The notes: generated from the sequence alone by a model not told the origin. DNA of 64,000 nt from an uncultured Alphaproteobacteria bacterium (GCA_902540265.1 CACBLW010000002.1:1-64000), one strand, 5' to 3'; shown: positions 51,194 to 61,378, counted from the first letter of the stretch. A program made the numbers and translations.

Positions 51194-52419
51194 AATCGAT
51201 CTGGTGCATAAGCGCTAATATCAATATTTGGCACTTGATCTTTTGATAAACTATCAATAATTTTTCCAGTTACAGCTCCTAATGTCCAACCAACATGTTG
51301 ATGTCCAAATGCATAAATGACATTATTGTTGTTTTGAGACTTTCCAATAACAGGTAATGAATCTGGTAAAGTTGGCCTTCTACCCATCCATGTTGATTTA
51401 ACTTCTCGTAATTGAGGCAAAACCTTTCTTGATTGTCTTTCAATCATTGCAAGACGTTTTTTATTTGGAGGTTTTTTTAATCCAGCAATTTCAACAGTAC
51501 CGGCAGCTCTTATACCATCATGAATTTGGATCAAATAAAATCCAGATTCAGACCATGCCACTGGACGATTAATAAGTTTTTCATTTGTATCAAATAAAAT
51601 ATGATACCCTCTTTCGGTATCGAGTGGGAACTTATCTCCAAATTTATTTGCAATTTGATTTGACCAAGCGCCAGTGCTAACAATTATTTTATCAAAATAA
51701 AAATTTTTGTCTTCTAAACGTAATTCTATTTTGTTTTCTTTCTGTATAATATTTTTTACATTTTGATTGATATAAATACCACCTAACTCTAAAAACTTAT
51801 CAAAAATTTTATTACTTATAGCTAATGGATTTGTTGTATATCTAGATCCTGTAAAAATTTGACCTGCATAATAAACATCAGCAATATTGGGTTCCAATTC
51901 TTTAACTTCATTTTTATTCAAATTTCTTACTTTAACATTATTATTTTTCCTTATAACATTTGCATACTCATTATCTTCAAATGATTTTTTAGAATCAAAT
52001 AGATAAAGATTTTCTTCATGGCTTATATATTCACTAACATCTACATCTTGAAAAATTTCATCATAAGATATTTGAGAATGTTTTAATAAATTGGTGAGCG
52101 AGCTTGCAATTTCATTAACCTTTTCTTTGTTACAATTTTTTAAAAAACTTATTGCCCAAGGTAAATTCTTTAAAATATAAAATAAATCTATTGCTAATGG
52201 TCCATCTTTTCTAAGTAACATTGAAGGTATATCCCAAATTAATCCTGGATAATTCACAGGGACATTTGCATAATCAGCAAAACTACAGGCATGACCAAAA
52301 CTTGTCATTGTACCTGGTTTTTCTTTATCAATTAAAGTTACATTAAATCCAGATTTTTTTAAAAAATATGCACTACATATTCCTACAATGCCGGCGCCAA
52401 TAACAGCAATGTTCTTCAC
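51190..52419 (-). CDS. FAD-dependent oxidoreductase, DadA-like D-amino-acid dehydrogenase family
   Basis: NIAVIGAGIVGICSAYFLKKSGFNVTLIDKE, YAFGHQHVGWTLGAVTGKII; GTG at 52419 just after permease stop TAG fits better than 52476. Confidence 0.9.
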   Translation of the reverse strand: MKNIAVIGAGIVGICSAYFLKKSGFNVTLIDKEKPGTMTSFGHACSFADYANVPVNYPGLIWDIPSMLLRKDGPLAIDLFYILKNLPWAISFLKNCNKEKVNEIASSLTNLLKHSQISYDEIFQDVDVSEYISHEENLYLFDSKKSFEDNEYANVIRKNNNVKVRNLNKNEVKELEPNIADVYYAGQIFTGSRYTTNPLAISNKIFDKFLELGGIYINQNVKNIIQKENKIELRLEDKNFYFDKIIVSTGAWSNQIANKFGDKFPLDTERGYHILFDTNEKLINRPVAWSESGFYLIQIHDGIRAAGTVEIAGLKKPPNKKRLAMIERQSRKVLPQLREVKSTWMGRRPTLPDSLPVIGKSQNNNNVIYAFGHQHVGWTLGAVTGKIIDSLSKDQVPNIDISAYAPDRF

Positions 52420-52423
52420 TATT

Positions 52424-53320
52424 CTATCGAGCTTTAATACCTCTGAGTTTTTCAGACCTTCTTCTAAGTAACTCAACTGTAGTTAATAGGAATATAGAGA
52501 GTAGAACTAAACAAGTTGCCATACATAAAATAACAGGGCTAATTTCTTGTCTGATTCCGGCCCACATTTGTTTTGGAATAGTTAACTGATCAATACTTGC
52601 CATAAACATAACTATAACGACTTCATCAAACGATGTAATAAAAGCAAATAAAGCTCCTGATATAATACCTGGTAAAATCAACGGCATAATGACTTTAAAA
52701 AATGTTCTCATTGGTTTAGCACCTAAGCTTTGTGCTGCTTTTACCATATTCATATCGAAACCAACTAATGTTGCCGTTACAGTGATTACTACAAAAGGTG
52801 TAGCAAGAGCGACGTGTGCAAGAATTACACCTGTGAAAGTATAAACAAGATTTATTCTTGCATAAAAGAAGAACATTCCTGCAGCTGTTATAATTAGTGG
52901 AACGATCATTGGTGAAATTAAGATTGCCATTATCAAACCTTTGTATGGCATGTGTGGCCTACTTAATCCTAATGCAGCTAATGTTCCCAAAGTTGTAGCA
53001 ATAATCGTTGCGATAATTCCTATATAAAAACTATTTACCGTACCAATCATCCATTTCTTAGAGCAAGGTACTGTCGAAGAAACAACGTCTGCACTGCAAT
53101 CACCGATCATGTTTTTATACCATCTTAAAGACCATGCTTCTGGATCTGGAGGCCAAGCAAGCATTCCTTCTGTAAAAACCATAAATGGTGAAACACTAAA
53201 AGATATTGGAATAATAGCAAATAAAGGTGCAATTAAAAAAAAGAAAACTACAGCACAAAAAAATAAATAGGCGTAGTAGTAAGTTCTTTGTACTGGAGTT
53301 GCGTAACTTGGTAGTGGCAT
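52424..53320 (-). CDS. ABC transporter permease (PotC-like)
   Basis: EAA loop NMVKAAQSLGAKPMRTFFKVIMPLILPGI. Confidence 0.93.
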   Translation of the reverse strand: MPLPSYATPVQRTYYYAYLFFCAVVFFFLIAPLFAIIPISFSVSPFMVFTEGMLAWPPDPEAWSLRWYKNMIGDCSADVVSSTVPCSKKWMIGTVNSFYIGIIATIIATTLGTLAALGLSRPHMPYKGLIMAILISPMIVPLIITAAGMFFFYARINLVYTFTGVILAHVALATPFVVITVTATLVGFDMNMVKAAQSLGAKPMRTFFKVIMPLILPGIISGALFAFITSFDEVVIVMFMASIDQLTIPKQMWAGIRQEISPVILCMATCLVLLSIFLLTTVELLRRRSEKLRGIKAR

Positions 53321-53323
53321 AAA

Positions 53324-54601
53324 TTATCCTAACTTAATATTGTCTATGCCAACTATTTTATTATAAAGCCAATAAAATATTAGCATTACACCAAGAAGAA
53401 TTGCACCTAAAGCGGCACATAAGCCCCAGTTTAATGTTGTTTTAAGATGATAAGCAATCCAATGACCAATCAATTTTCCATCTTTACCTCCTACTAATTC
53501 AGGAGTAATAAAATATCCAATTGCTAAAACAAAAACTAGCAGTCCGCCTGCACTCATGCCAGGTATAGTTTGCGGTAAATATACTCTCCAAAAAGCAGTG
53601 GCAGGTTTAGCTCCTAAGTTTTGTGCTGCTCTCATGTGACTTTTTGGGATAACTCTCATCACACTATACAAAGGAAGTATCATAAATGGTAACAATATTT
53701 GTGTCATAGCAATTAAAGTTCCTGTTTCATTATAAACTAATTGTAATCGACCATCATCACTCAAAATACCTAACCATACCAATATTCCATTTATTACTCC
53801 ATTTTGTTGAAGCATTACAATCCAAGCAGTAGTTCGTACTAAAAGTGATGTCCAAAATGGTAGTAAAACAAAAATCATAAGAAGATTACTGTATCTTAAT
53901 GGTAAATTTGCAAGAAGATGAGCTACGGGAAAACCAAGAATTAAACAAAAAATTGTAACATAAACGCTTATTTTTAAGGTCTTAATCCAAGTTTTTATAT
54001 AAATTCGTCTTTTTTCATCTTGCATGACAACATTTTGATCTTGGTCATAAGTTCTATCAAGAGCGTTCCAATAATAAATAGGTGTAGTATTGTTCACCAT
54101 TTGCCCCATCGCATACCAAAAAGTTGGGTCAGCCCATTTATCATTAGCACTAATTAAAAATTCTTTATAATTTTTTGGAAGTTCATCTTTTTTTACAGCT
54201 TTTTTAATTTCTCTAGAAGTTGTCTTAATCAGACTTTTCCAACCTGATTTTGAATAATTCATCCTAGTTAAAGCTCTTCCAATTTGTATTTTCTCCCCAT
54301 AAGCAAGTTCTTCAAAAAGAGCTTTATAAACTTCATCTGGTGGGAGTACGTCTTTTTCTTTATCCCATTTTTTATATTCATTAAAAGTATTTGAAAATAC
54401 TCCATTGATTTGACTATCATCAACACTTCTAAAAAGCATATCTCCAATTGGCATAACAAACGTAACAATTATAAAAAGTAATAGTGGAAAAACTAATAAG
54501 AAAGCTCTTAATTTATTTTTACGCTCAGCTTTTTTTAAACTTTGCTTTAAAGGAACTCCGTCCGTTGTAAGTAATGCAGAAGTAGAAATACAATCCTCCA
54601 A
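53324..54601 (-). CDS. ABC transporter permease (PotB-like) with long hydrophilic insert after TM1
   Basis: EAA loop SHMRAAQNLGAKPATAFWRVYLPQTIPG. Confidence 0.92.
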   Translation of the reverse strand: MEDCISTSALLTTDGVPLKQSLKKAERKNKLRAFLLVFPLLLFIIVTFVMPIGDMLFRSVDDSQINGVFSNTFNEYKKWDKEKDVLPPDEVYKALFEELAYGEKIQIGRALTRMNYSKSGWKSLIKTTSREIKKAVKKDELPKNYKEFLISANDKWADPTFWYAMGQMVNNTTPIYYWNALDRTYDQDQNVVMQDEKRRIYIKTWIKTLKISVYVTIFCLILGFPVAHLLANLPLRYSNLLMIFVLLPFWTSLLVRTTAWIVMLQQNGVINGILVWLGILSDDGRLQLVYNETGTLIAMTQILLPFMILPLYSVMRVIPKSHMRAAQNLGAKPATAFWRVYLPQTIPGMSAGGLLVFVLAIGYFITPELVGGKDGKLIGHWIAYHLKTTLNWGLCAALGAILLGVMLIFYWLYNKIVGIDNIKLG

Positions 54602-54609
54602 AAATAAAT

Positions 54610-54633
54610 AAAGGCGAGAAAAATCTCGCCTTT
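54610..54633 (-). terminator. Hairpin with following T-rich stretch after binding-protein gene
   Basis: Minus: AAAGGCGAGA TTTT TCTCGCCTTT ATTTATTTTTGG, perfect 10-bp stem. Confidence 0.85.
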
Positions 54634-54664
54634 ACTTTAAAATAGTAAATTTAAATTATCAACC

Positions 54665-55768
54665 TTAGTTACCCATCCAAGCTGAGTAACGTTCACTAAT
54701 TTCTGCACCATTATCTGACCACCATTGTGGATCATTAACGATAGAAACTTTTAAACGCTCAGGAGTATTAGGCATGTGAGGCATAATATCTACTCCTCCA
54801 GGACCCCAAGGTTCGTTTGCTTCAATTATAGGTATACCTGAAGCTCTCATTGGTCCATAAGTAATATATTTTGCCTGTTCAGCTTGTGACTCAGGGCTTG
54901 AAGCGTGCATCATGAAATCAATAGCAGCATCTCTGTTAGGAGCTCCAGTTGTTAAACATAAATACTCTTGGTCTAATACTTGACCTTCCCAAATATATTC
55001 AAAGTTTTCTCCTTCAGCAAGGTTAGCTGCACCAACACGACCATTATAAGCAACAGCCATTATAACTTCACCACTTTTTACTAATTCAAGTGGTTGTGAG
55101 CCTGCAGACCAAAATACTACATGATCTTTAATTTTATCCATTACTTCAAAAGCTCTATCAATTGCACCAGTTTGATTTGCAAAAACCGTTGGTACTGCAT
55201 TTGGTTCAACTCCATCTGCAACTAAAGCTTTCTGAATAATTCCATCAGCCCAAGTGTGGATACCTCTTTTGCCTGGAAATTTTTCCACATCAAAAAAGTC
55301 AGCCATACTATCAGGTTTTTCACCTGGGAAAGCGTCTGGGTCGTAGAATACAACATAAGTCCAGAAAATTTGTGGTACACAACAGTCCCAACCCGAATGG
55401 TAATTTAATCCATTATTTTCCATATCTTCTGCAATTGATTCTCCATTAGGTCCCGGTACACCCATTGATGCGATTTCATCTGAAATATCTTCAAATAATC
55501 CTTCATCACAACCAGTAATAGCATCAGCTGGTAGTACATCAACTAAGTCCCAAGTCACGTTTCCACTTTCAACTTGAGCTCTTGTTTCACCTAAACCACC
55601 GTTATAGTTTTCAAAAATAATTGAACTTGGGTCAGAATAAGTGTCAGCATATGCTTTCTTTTGACTTTCTGTATAAGCACCACCCCATGAAGCAACAGTT
55701 ACAGCATTAGCTACAAATGGCGCAAAAATGATAGATGCGAATAAGAAGGCTTTTGTAAATTTAGACAT
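54665..55768 (-). CDS. Spermidine/putrescine-type ABC substrate-binding protein
   Basis: Signal peptide; VTVASWGGAYTESQKKAY, WDLVDVLPADAITGCDEGLFE; SD AGGAGG. Confidence 0.92.
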   Translation of the reverse strand: MSKFTKAFLFASIIFAPFVANAVTVASWGGAYTESQKKAYADTYSDPSSIIFENYNGGLGETRAQVESGNVTWDLVDVLPADAITGCDEGLFEDISDEIASMGVPGPNGESIAEDMENNGLNYHSGWDCCVPQIFWTYVVFYDPDAFPGEKPDSMADFFDVEKFPGKRGIHTWADGIIQKALVADGVEPNAVPTVFANQTGAIDRAFEVMDKIKDHVVFWSAGSQPLELVKSGEVIMAVAYNGRVGAANLAEGENFEYIWEGQVLDQEYLCLTTGAPNRDAAIDFMMHASSPESQAEQAKYITYGPMRASGIPIIEANEPWGPGGVDIMPHMPNTPERLKVSIVNDPQWWSDNGAEISERYSAWMGN

Positions 55769-55898
55769 ATATATCCTCCTATTTTAATTAATTAATCTTA
55801 AGATTATGTCTGTAATGATGGTTTAATAACATGTAGAGTAATTAAAAAAAAGCACTAAAAACAAAAAAAAATGGCTGTATGTATGGATAATTTAAAAT

Positions 55899-56987
55899 TT
55901 AAATATCTAAAGCTCGAACATCATTAGGATTCCAGCTTAAATTTAGTAAGTCTCCTTCTTTGTGATTAAAACTTCCCTCATTGGGCACTTTTACAATGAA
56001 TTCATCATTGCCACAAACGTTCAATCTTGCTCTGATATGGTCACCTAAATAAATTAATTCTAATATCTTGCCTTCAAAATTATTTGCTTCTGGGTTTGTG
56101 CTATCAATAGTAACTCTCTCTGGTCTTATTGAAAGCTGAGTTTTATCACCTTTTTCGTTTACATTAATTTTTAATGCTTTTACTTTTCCAAATCCATTAT
56201 CAAGTTCAACTGTACATGTCTCTCCATTTATATCTGTAACCATTCCATTAAGAGTATTATTTTCTCCAATAAATTTAGCAACAAATGAATTTTCAGGTTT
56301 TTCATATAAAATATCTGGTGTCGATAATTGTTGAACTACTCCATCATTAAAAACTGCTATTCTGTTAGACATAGTTAATGCCTCACTTTGATCGTGTGTT
56401 ACATATACAACTGTAATTCCAATTCTATCGTGAATGTGTTTTATTTCATATTGCATTTGTTCACGTAAATTTTTATCTAAAGCTCCAAGTGGTTCATCCA
56501 TTAAAACTAGTCGAGGTTCAAATACTAATGCTCTTGCTAAAGCTACTCTTTGTTGCTGACCTCCAGATAATTGAGCTGGAAATCTTGTACCAAAATTACC
56601 TAGTTCAACCATGTCTAATGCTTTTTGGACTTTTTCTTTTGTTTCAGGTTTTGAAATTTTTCTCACTTCTAAAGGAAAGGATAAATTTTCTTCAACTGTC
56701 ATATGAGGAAATAGAGCATAATTTTGAAAAACCATTCCAATTTCTCTTTCATAGGGCGGTATTTTACTTATTGGTTTGGTATCTAAAAATATTTCACCGT
56801 TTGTAGGTGTTTCAAAACCAGCTAACATCATCAAAGTTGTTGTTTTACCTGATCCTGATGGACCCAACATTGTTACAAACTCACCCTTAGCAATATCCAG
56901 GTTTAAGTTTTTTACTACTAGCACTTCTCCATCATAACTTTTATCGATCTTTTCAAATTTAACGAAACTTTGAGATGTAACATTCAT
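55899..56987 (-). CDS. ABC transporter ATP-binding protein (PotA-like)
   Basis: GPSGSGKTTTLMMLAGFE, LSGGQQQRVALARAL, TOBE-like C-terminus; ATG 56987 (MNVTSQSFVKFEKID) likelier than 57029. Confidence 0.94.
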   Translation of the reverse strand: MNVTSQSFVKFEKIDKSYDGEVLVVKNLNLDIAKGEFVTMLGPSGSGKTTTLMMLAGFETPTNGEIFLDTKPISKIPPYEREIGMVFQNYALFPHMTVEENLSFPLEVRKISKPETKEKVQKALDMVELGNFGTRFPAQLSGGQQQRVALARALVFEPRLVLMDEPLGALDKNLREQMQYEIKHIHDRIGITVVYVTHDQSEALTMSNRIAVFNDGVVQQLSTPDILYEKPENSFVAKFIGENNTLNGMVTDINGETCTVELDNGFGKVKALKINVNEKGDKTQLSIRPERVTIDSTNPEANNFEGKILELIYLGDHIRARLNVCGNDEFIVKVPNEGSFNHKEGDLLNLSWNPNDVRALDI

Positions 56988-57052
56988 AATATATTTTGCA
57001 ATGAAGCTTGAATAACTGCATGAAAACAAATAGTCAAAAGTTAATTTAAAAA

Positions 57053-57916
57053 ATGTTCATATTTGGAGTTATTTTTGCTTTAGTTGCTGGGATTTTGTTT
57101 GGCTTAATTGGCCCTACTACAAAAATAGCATATAATTCTGGTGCTTCTGTGGCATTAACCATTTTTTTACGTTACGCAGTTGCCTCGATCATTATATTAC
57201 CTTTTATCCCTTATCAAAAAAATCTATTAGAAATTTTTAAAAAAAACCTAATATACTTTTTATCTATATCTGCTGGTTCTATATTATTAACACTTGGGTT
57301 ATTGACTTCAGTTATATTTATTGAAGTTAGTTTAACAATTCTTATTTTTTGCCTCTATCCATTATATGTTCTTTTATTTTCTATTATCATCGATAAAGAA
57401 AAAATTTCATTAACTGTAAAGTTTCTCTTTTTTGTTACATTTTTAGGAATTGTTTTAGTTATAGGACCATCTTTTAAAGTCATAAATATAGTAGGTATTC
57501 TTTTAGCTTTTCTTGCATCACTGGGATCAACTAGTATGATTATAGTAAATCAAAAAATGTCTATTAAAGGTATTTCACCAATACCAATTAATATCTTTAT
57601 AAATGTTTTTAATACTTTTTTCTTCTTTGTAATATTAAAAATATTTTTTTCTTTAAATTTTAACTTTGATATCAAAATTTATCTTTTAATTTTAATTCCT
57701 TCGGTATGTTATAGCTTTGCACTTTTATCACAATTAATTGCTATCCCAAAGATTGGACAATCATATACTGCTTTATTTTTGTATTTAGAACCAGTGGTAG
57801 GTGTTCTTGGAGCTGTTTTTTTATTAAAAGAAAATTTAGAAACTTATCAAATGATTGGTGCTTCGATTGTAATAATAAGTTTGCTATCAGCTTCTTTTAT
57901 TAGTCGTAGAAACTAA
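57053..57916 (+). CDS. EamA/DMT-family transporter
   Basis: Polytopic, two repeated EamA halves; C-terminal LEPVVGVLGAVFLLKENLETYQMIGASIVIISL. Confidence 0.9.
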   Translation: MFIFGVIFALVAGILFGLIGPTTKIAYNSGASVALTIFLRYAVASIIILPFIPYQKNLLEIFKKNLIYFLSISAGSILLTLGLLTSVIFIEVSLTILIFCLYPLYVLLFSIIIDKEKISLTVKFLFFVTFLGIVLVIGPSFKVINIVGILLAFLASLGSTSMIIVNQKMSIKGISPIPINIFINVFNTFFFFVILKIFFSLNFNFDIKIYLLILIPSVCYSFALLSQLIAIPKIGQSYTALFLYLEPVVGVLGAVFLLKENLETYQMIGASIVIISLLSASFISRRN

Positions 57917-58899
57917 AATTGATTTTTCATGAAGTTAAACCAATTCTGACCTATTATTTTTGTAGAAACTTTTTCTGGAATATTATTTTCACACATTAAA
58001 TAAAATAAATTATTTAAGTCACTTGGTTGCTTATACCAACTTGGTAACTTAGGCCATTTTGGATTTTTATCTTTAGATTCTCCATAGTCGATATTTTTGG
58101 TCCACTTTCCATTTCTCATCCACATAACTACATCATCAGGCCAATTTAAACAAAGATCAGAACCTATTCCAATATTGTCTTCACCAATTAGGTTTACTAG
58201 CTCCTTAATCATTTCACAAAAATCTTCTATAGTACAATCACCTAAATTGTTAAGATGGTAAGGATATAAACTTAACCCAATAAAACCATTTTTTTTAACA
58301 AGTTTTTGTAAAATATCAGTATCAATGTTTCTTTTAGATTTATGAAAAAAATTTGGGTTAGCATGAGAAATTGCCACAGGTTTATTTGAGAAATCAATAG
58401 CATCAAGACAAGTTTGCTTTCCTGCATGACTTAAATCTACAATCATGCCAAGTCTATTCATTTCTTCAATAACAGCTTTTCCAAATCGTGAAACACCTGA
58501 GTCTTTAGGTTCAAAACATCCTCCAGCAAGTGGAGTTTGATTATTATAGGTGAGTTGCATAAATCTCACACCTGCTTCAAAAAATTTTTCAAGTAAAAAT
58601 ATATCATTCGCAATAGGAGCAGAATTTTGAAAACCAAAAATAATTGCAACTTTATTATTTTTTTTAGCATCCAAAATATCTTCGGTTGTTTTTGCGTGAG
58701 CAATAATATCATGATGCTCTTTAAAAAGACGGTGCCAATAATTTATTTTTTCAAAAGACTCTTCAGTATTTTCCCAATACACTAATGTCGCATGAATTGC
58801 ATTTAATCCAGCTTGGTGGGCATTTTCAAATAATTCCCTATTCCAGTTACAATATTCCAATCCATCAATTAGAAGTATATCTTCACTTATTTTTGACAT
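57913..58899 (-). CDS. Membrane dipeptidase-like protein (M19 family)
   Basis: DGLEYCNWNRELFENAHQAGLNAIHATLVYWE, VDLSHAGKQTCLDAID, ISHANPN, IGIGSDL. Confidence 0.88.
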   Translation of the reverse strand: MSKISEDILLIDGLEYCNWNRELFENAHQAGLNAIHATLVYWENTEESFEKINYWHRLFKEHHDIIAHAKTTEDILDAKKNNKVAIIFGFQNSAPIANDIFLLEKFFEAGVRFMQLTYNNQTPLAGGCFEPKDSGVSRFGKAVIEEMNRLGMIVDLSHAGKQTCLDAIDFSNKPVAISHANPNFFHKSKRNIDTDILQKLVKKNGFIGLSLYPYHLNNLGDCTIEDFCEMIKELVNLIGEDNIGIGSDLCLNWPDDVVMWMRNGKWTKNIDYGESKDKNPKWPKLPSWYKQPSDLNNLFYLMCENNIPEKVSTKIIGQNWFNFMKNQF

Positions 58900-58953
58900 A
58901 GATTAATACTTCTATTAATGAAAAAACCAAAATTAACTATAGATATTTAATAA

Positions 58954-60618
58954 ATGTTACAAAAAGTAAGAGAAAACGATAACTACATGAAACTATCAAG
59001 AATGGGTTCACGCTATCCTTCTCGGCTTAGTTTTTCTAGAAGTATGTTAAGAAGATTGATCAACGACAACTGGGAAATACATAAATCGAAATTTGATTTA
59101 GATAAACATGGTTTCGGCACGGTTGTTTATGAAATAATTATTAATAAGCAAACTTATTCACTTGTATGTTTCTCTGCTTTTCTAGATGATAAGGATAGAA
59201 GTGATAGAGTTATCGCTAGTAAATGGGATACAGCCTATACGTTACATGTAGGTAAATTATCTGATCAAGATCTAAATAGATTAAAAAAAACAATTCCTCT
59301 TCAAGAAACAGGTCGTAATTCTCCAGATGAGTTAATTCTTAGTAGAGCAAATAAAAGTGTAAGATTGTTTCAGTATGTAGTCAATTGTCTTTCAAATGGT
59401 AATCAGCCAGATATTTACGAAATAAATAAAGTTGGCTATTTGTTAAGAACTACTGCTGTATATGGTAGCGGTAAATTTGGATTATCAGATTTTACTAATA
59501 CAAAAAATACAACTGTTTTCAATCAGCCCTTTAGAGCAGAAATGTTATCAGTTTATTTAATTAGAGAATTCAGTATTGAATTAGTTGAACATGTTGCAAG
59601 GCAAATAAACCCAAAAAAAGCAGTAAAGTTAGATAGAAAAATTAAACAACATTTAGGTATTGGTAATTCAACAGGTTTAGGTATGGCACCTTTTATCATT
59701 AAACATCCAAAGTTGATTAATAAGTGGATGAAACAGTACACAAAGACATTAGAAGAAATTTCTCAAATTGAGTTAGATAATATAGTTTTCGATAAATATA
59801 AAAACCTTTTGAATAAAGCTCTAAATTATCTTGAAGAAGTTAACACAAGTGATGAATTCCAAATTAATAAAAATAAATTAACTACTGAAGATTTAAAAAA
59901 ATATATTTCTTACATTAATGACCTAGATCTTTCTCAAAAATTTAAATGGTTAGATATTTTAGATTATTGTGATACGAATTTTAATAATGATACTAAGGAA
60001 ATTGCAAGAGTACAACTAATTGAATTATATCCTCAAATATCAGAAGATTTAGCAGAAGATATGGCAGATGAGGAGATAATGGATATTAATGGAAATCAAT
60101 CTATTGGAGATTTGAAAAAAATAATCAATGATAAATATTCTTGGATAAAAAATATTGATTTTAATAATAAAGATAGCAATTATTTATTTTGGTATGTTTC
60201 AGCAGCTAAGTTAGAACCTAGATTAGGTGAAAGATATAATGAACAAGGAAGTGAATTGGAGCAAAATCTAGGAATTGCAAAAATGGTTAATGATTTATTT
60301 AAGCAAATTAAAAATGTAGATGAAAATCAATTAATTTGTGAATTTTTGTTAATGCATCCAGAATACAGAGGAATTGTTAAGAGAATTCAATCTTTAAAAA
60401 ATTATCCTTTTTCAGAAGTTCAAGATAATGTTCTTGATAAAAAAACAATGCCAATTGATATGTTAAGATTTAAGTTATCTTTTTTTGGAGCTAATCGTTA
60501 TGATCCTAAGTCAGATAGATGGTTAAGAGTAAGTTTTTTTTCTGGAGCCCCTTATTTATCAGATCTGAATAATAAAAATGTTGATGAATGGGGTTTTGCA
60601 ACAATGAGTACATATTAA
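58954..60618 (+). CDS. Uncharacterised conserved protein, 554 aa
   Basis: Long ORF MLQKVRENDNYMKLSRMGSRYPSRLSFSRSMLRRL...; no catalytic motif recognised. Confidence 0.9.
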   Translation: MLQKVRENDNYMKLSRMGSRYPSRLSFSRSMLRRLINDNWEIHKSKFDLDKHGFGTVVYEIIINKQTYSLVCFSAFLDDKDRSDRVIASKWDTAYTLHVGKLSDQDLNRLKKTIPLQETGRNSPDELILSRANKSVRLFQYVVNCLSNGNQPDIYEINKVGYLLRTTAVYGSGKFGLSDFTNTKNTTVFNQPFRAEMLSVYLIREFSIELVEHVARQINPKKAVKLDRKIKQHLGIGNSTGLGMAPFIIKHPKLINKWMKQYTKTLEEISQIELDNIVFDKYKNLLNKALNYLEEVNTSDEFQINKNKLTTEDLKKYISYINDLDLSQKFKWLDILDYCDTNFNNDTKEIARVQLIELYPQISEDLAEDMADEEIMDINGNQSIGDLKKIINDKYSWIKNIDFNNKDSNYLFWYVSAAKLEPRLGERYNEQGSELEQNLGIAKMVNDLFKQIKNVDENQLICEFLLMHPEYRGIVKRIQSLKNYPFSEVQDNVLDKKTMPIDMLRFKLSFFGANRYDPKSDRWLRVSFFSGAPYLSDLNNKNVDEWGFATMSTY

Positions 60619-60623
60619 TATCT

Positions 60624-61304
60624 GTGAGTTATTCTTACTATGAAGTCTACACTAATACACAACGAGCTTTTTCAGGATTAGGATTCACTTATGGATCAGA
60701 TGAGGATGCTGCATATATTACAACATGGCTTGAAATATTTGGTTTGGATGGGATCAAATTATTAAAATTAAAAATTGAAGAATTAGATAACACTTTTAAT
60801 GCCAGTATAGATCCGTCAAAAATAAATGATGAGTTTGATTGTGAAAATAAATCTTTTTTGGTGATAGGCCCAGGATTGATTGATTATTTAGTTGCAAAAA
60901 TAGATAAAAGGGATGATTTTAAATTAACTTTTAAAAATTGTAGTGACCCCATATTCCTAATACCTTTGCTTTATAAGTATGCCAAAAAAAATATCTATTC
61001 ACAGTTTTTGTTAGATCAAAAAATTGATGTACAAATAACAAATGAAAATATTAGAGTTAATAGAGAAATTATCTCTACAAATTATCAAAGAAATTTTGAT
61101 CTTTTACTTACAAAGAAAATTTTTGATGAACAAAAATTAGATATTAATATTTCATCATCAAATATAAATAATATGCTCTCTAAGGGTATTAATCCTGATA
61201 AAAAATCTTGGGATCAAATATCTAAAATAGCTTTTAGAACTTTTGTTCCTGAGTCAGAGGAATCTAGAGCAAAAGGTGCCGGAGGTGGTGATGCAAATGA
61301 TTAA
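60624..61304 (+). CDS. Uncharacterised protein, DUF3726-like
   Basis: SYSYYEVYTNTQRAFSGLGFTYGSDEDAAYITTWLEIFG...C-terminal FVPESEESRAKGAGGGDAND; GTG 60624 six bases after upstream stop; DUF assignment from memory. Confidence 0.7.
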   Translation: MSYSYYEVYTNTQRAFSGLGFTYGSDEDAAYITTWLEIFGLDGIKLLKLKIEELDNTFNASIDPSKINDEFDCENKSFLVIGPGLIDYLVAKIDKRDDFKLTFKNCSDPIFLIPLLYKYAKKNIYSQFLLDQKIDVQITNENIRVNREIISTNYQRNFDLLLTKKIFDEQKLDINISSSNINNMLSKGINPDKKSWDQISKIAFRTFVPESEESRAKGAGGGDAND

Positions 61305-61322
61305 TTTACTATATGCAAATCG

Positions 61323-61342
61323 CTAATTACATTAGTAATTAG
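61323..61342. other. Hairpin between convergent operons
   Basis: CTAATTAC ATTA GTAATTAG, 8-bp perfect stem. Confidence 0.6.
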
Positions 61343-61378
61343 TTTATAACCAGTTTCCGTTACTCTAAGATAATCTAT

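Noticed and set aside
56489-56806. 105-aa ORF opposite the PotA-like ATPase
   Set aside because: Antisense of the conserved ABC signature/Walker region; no independent support.
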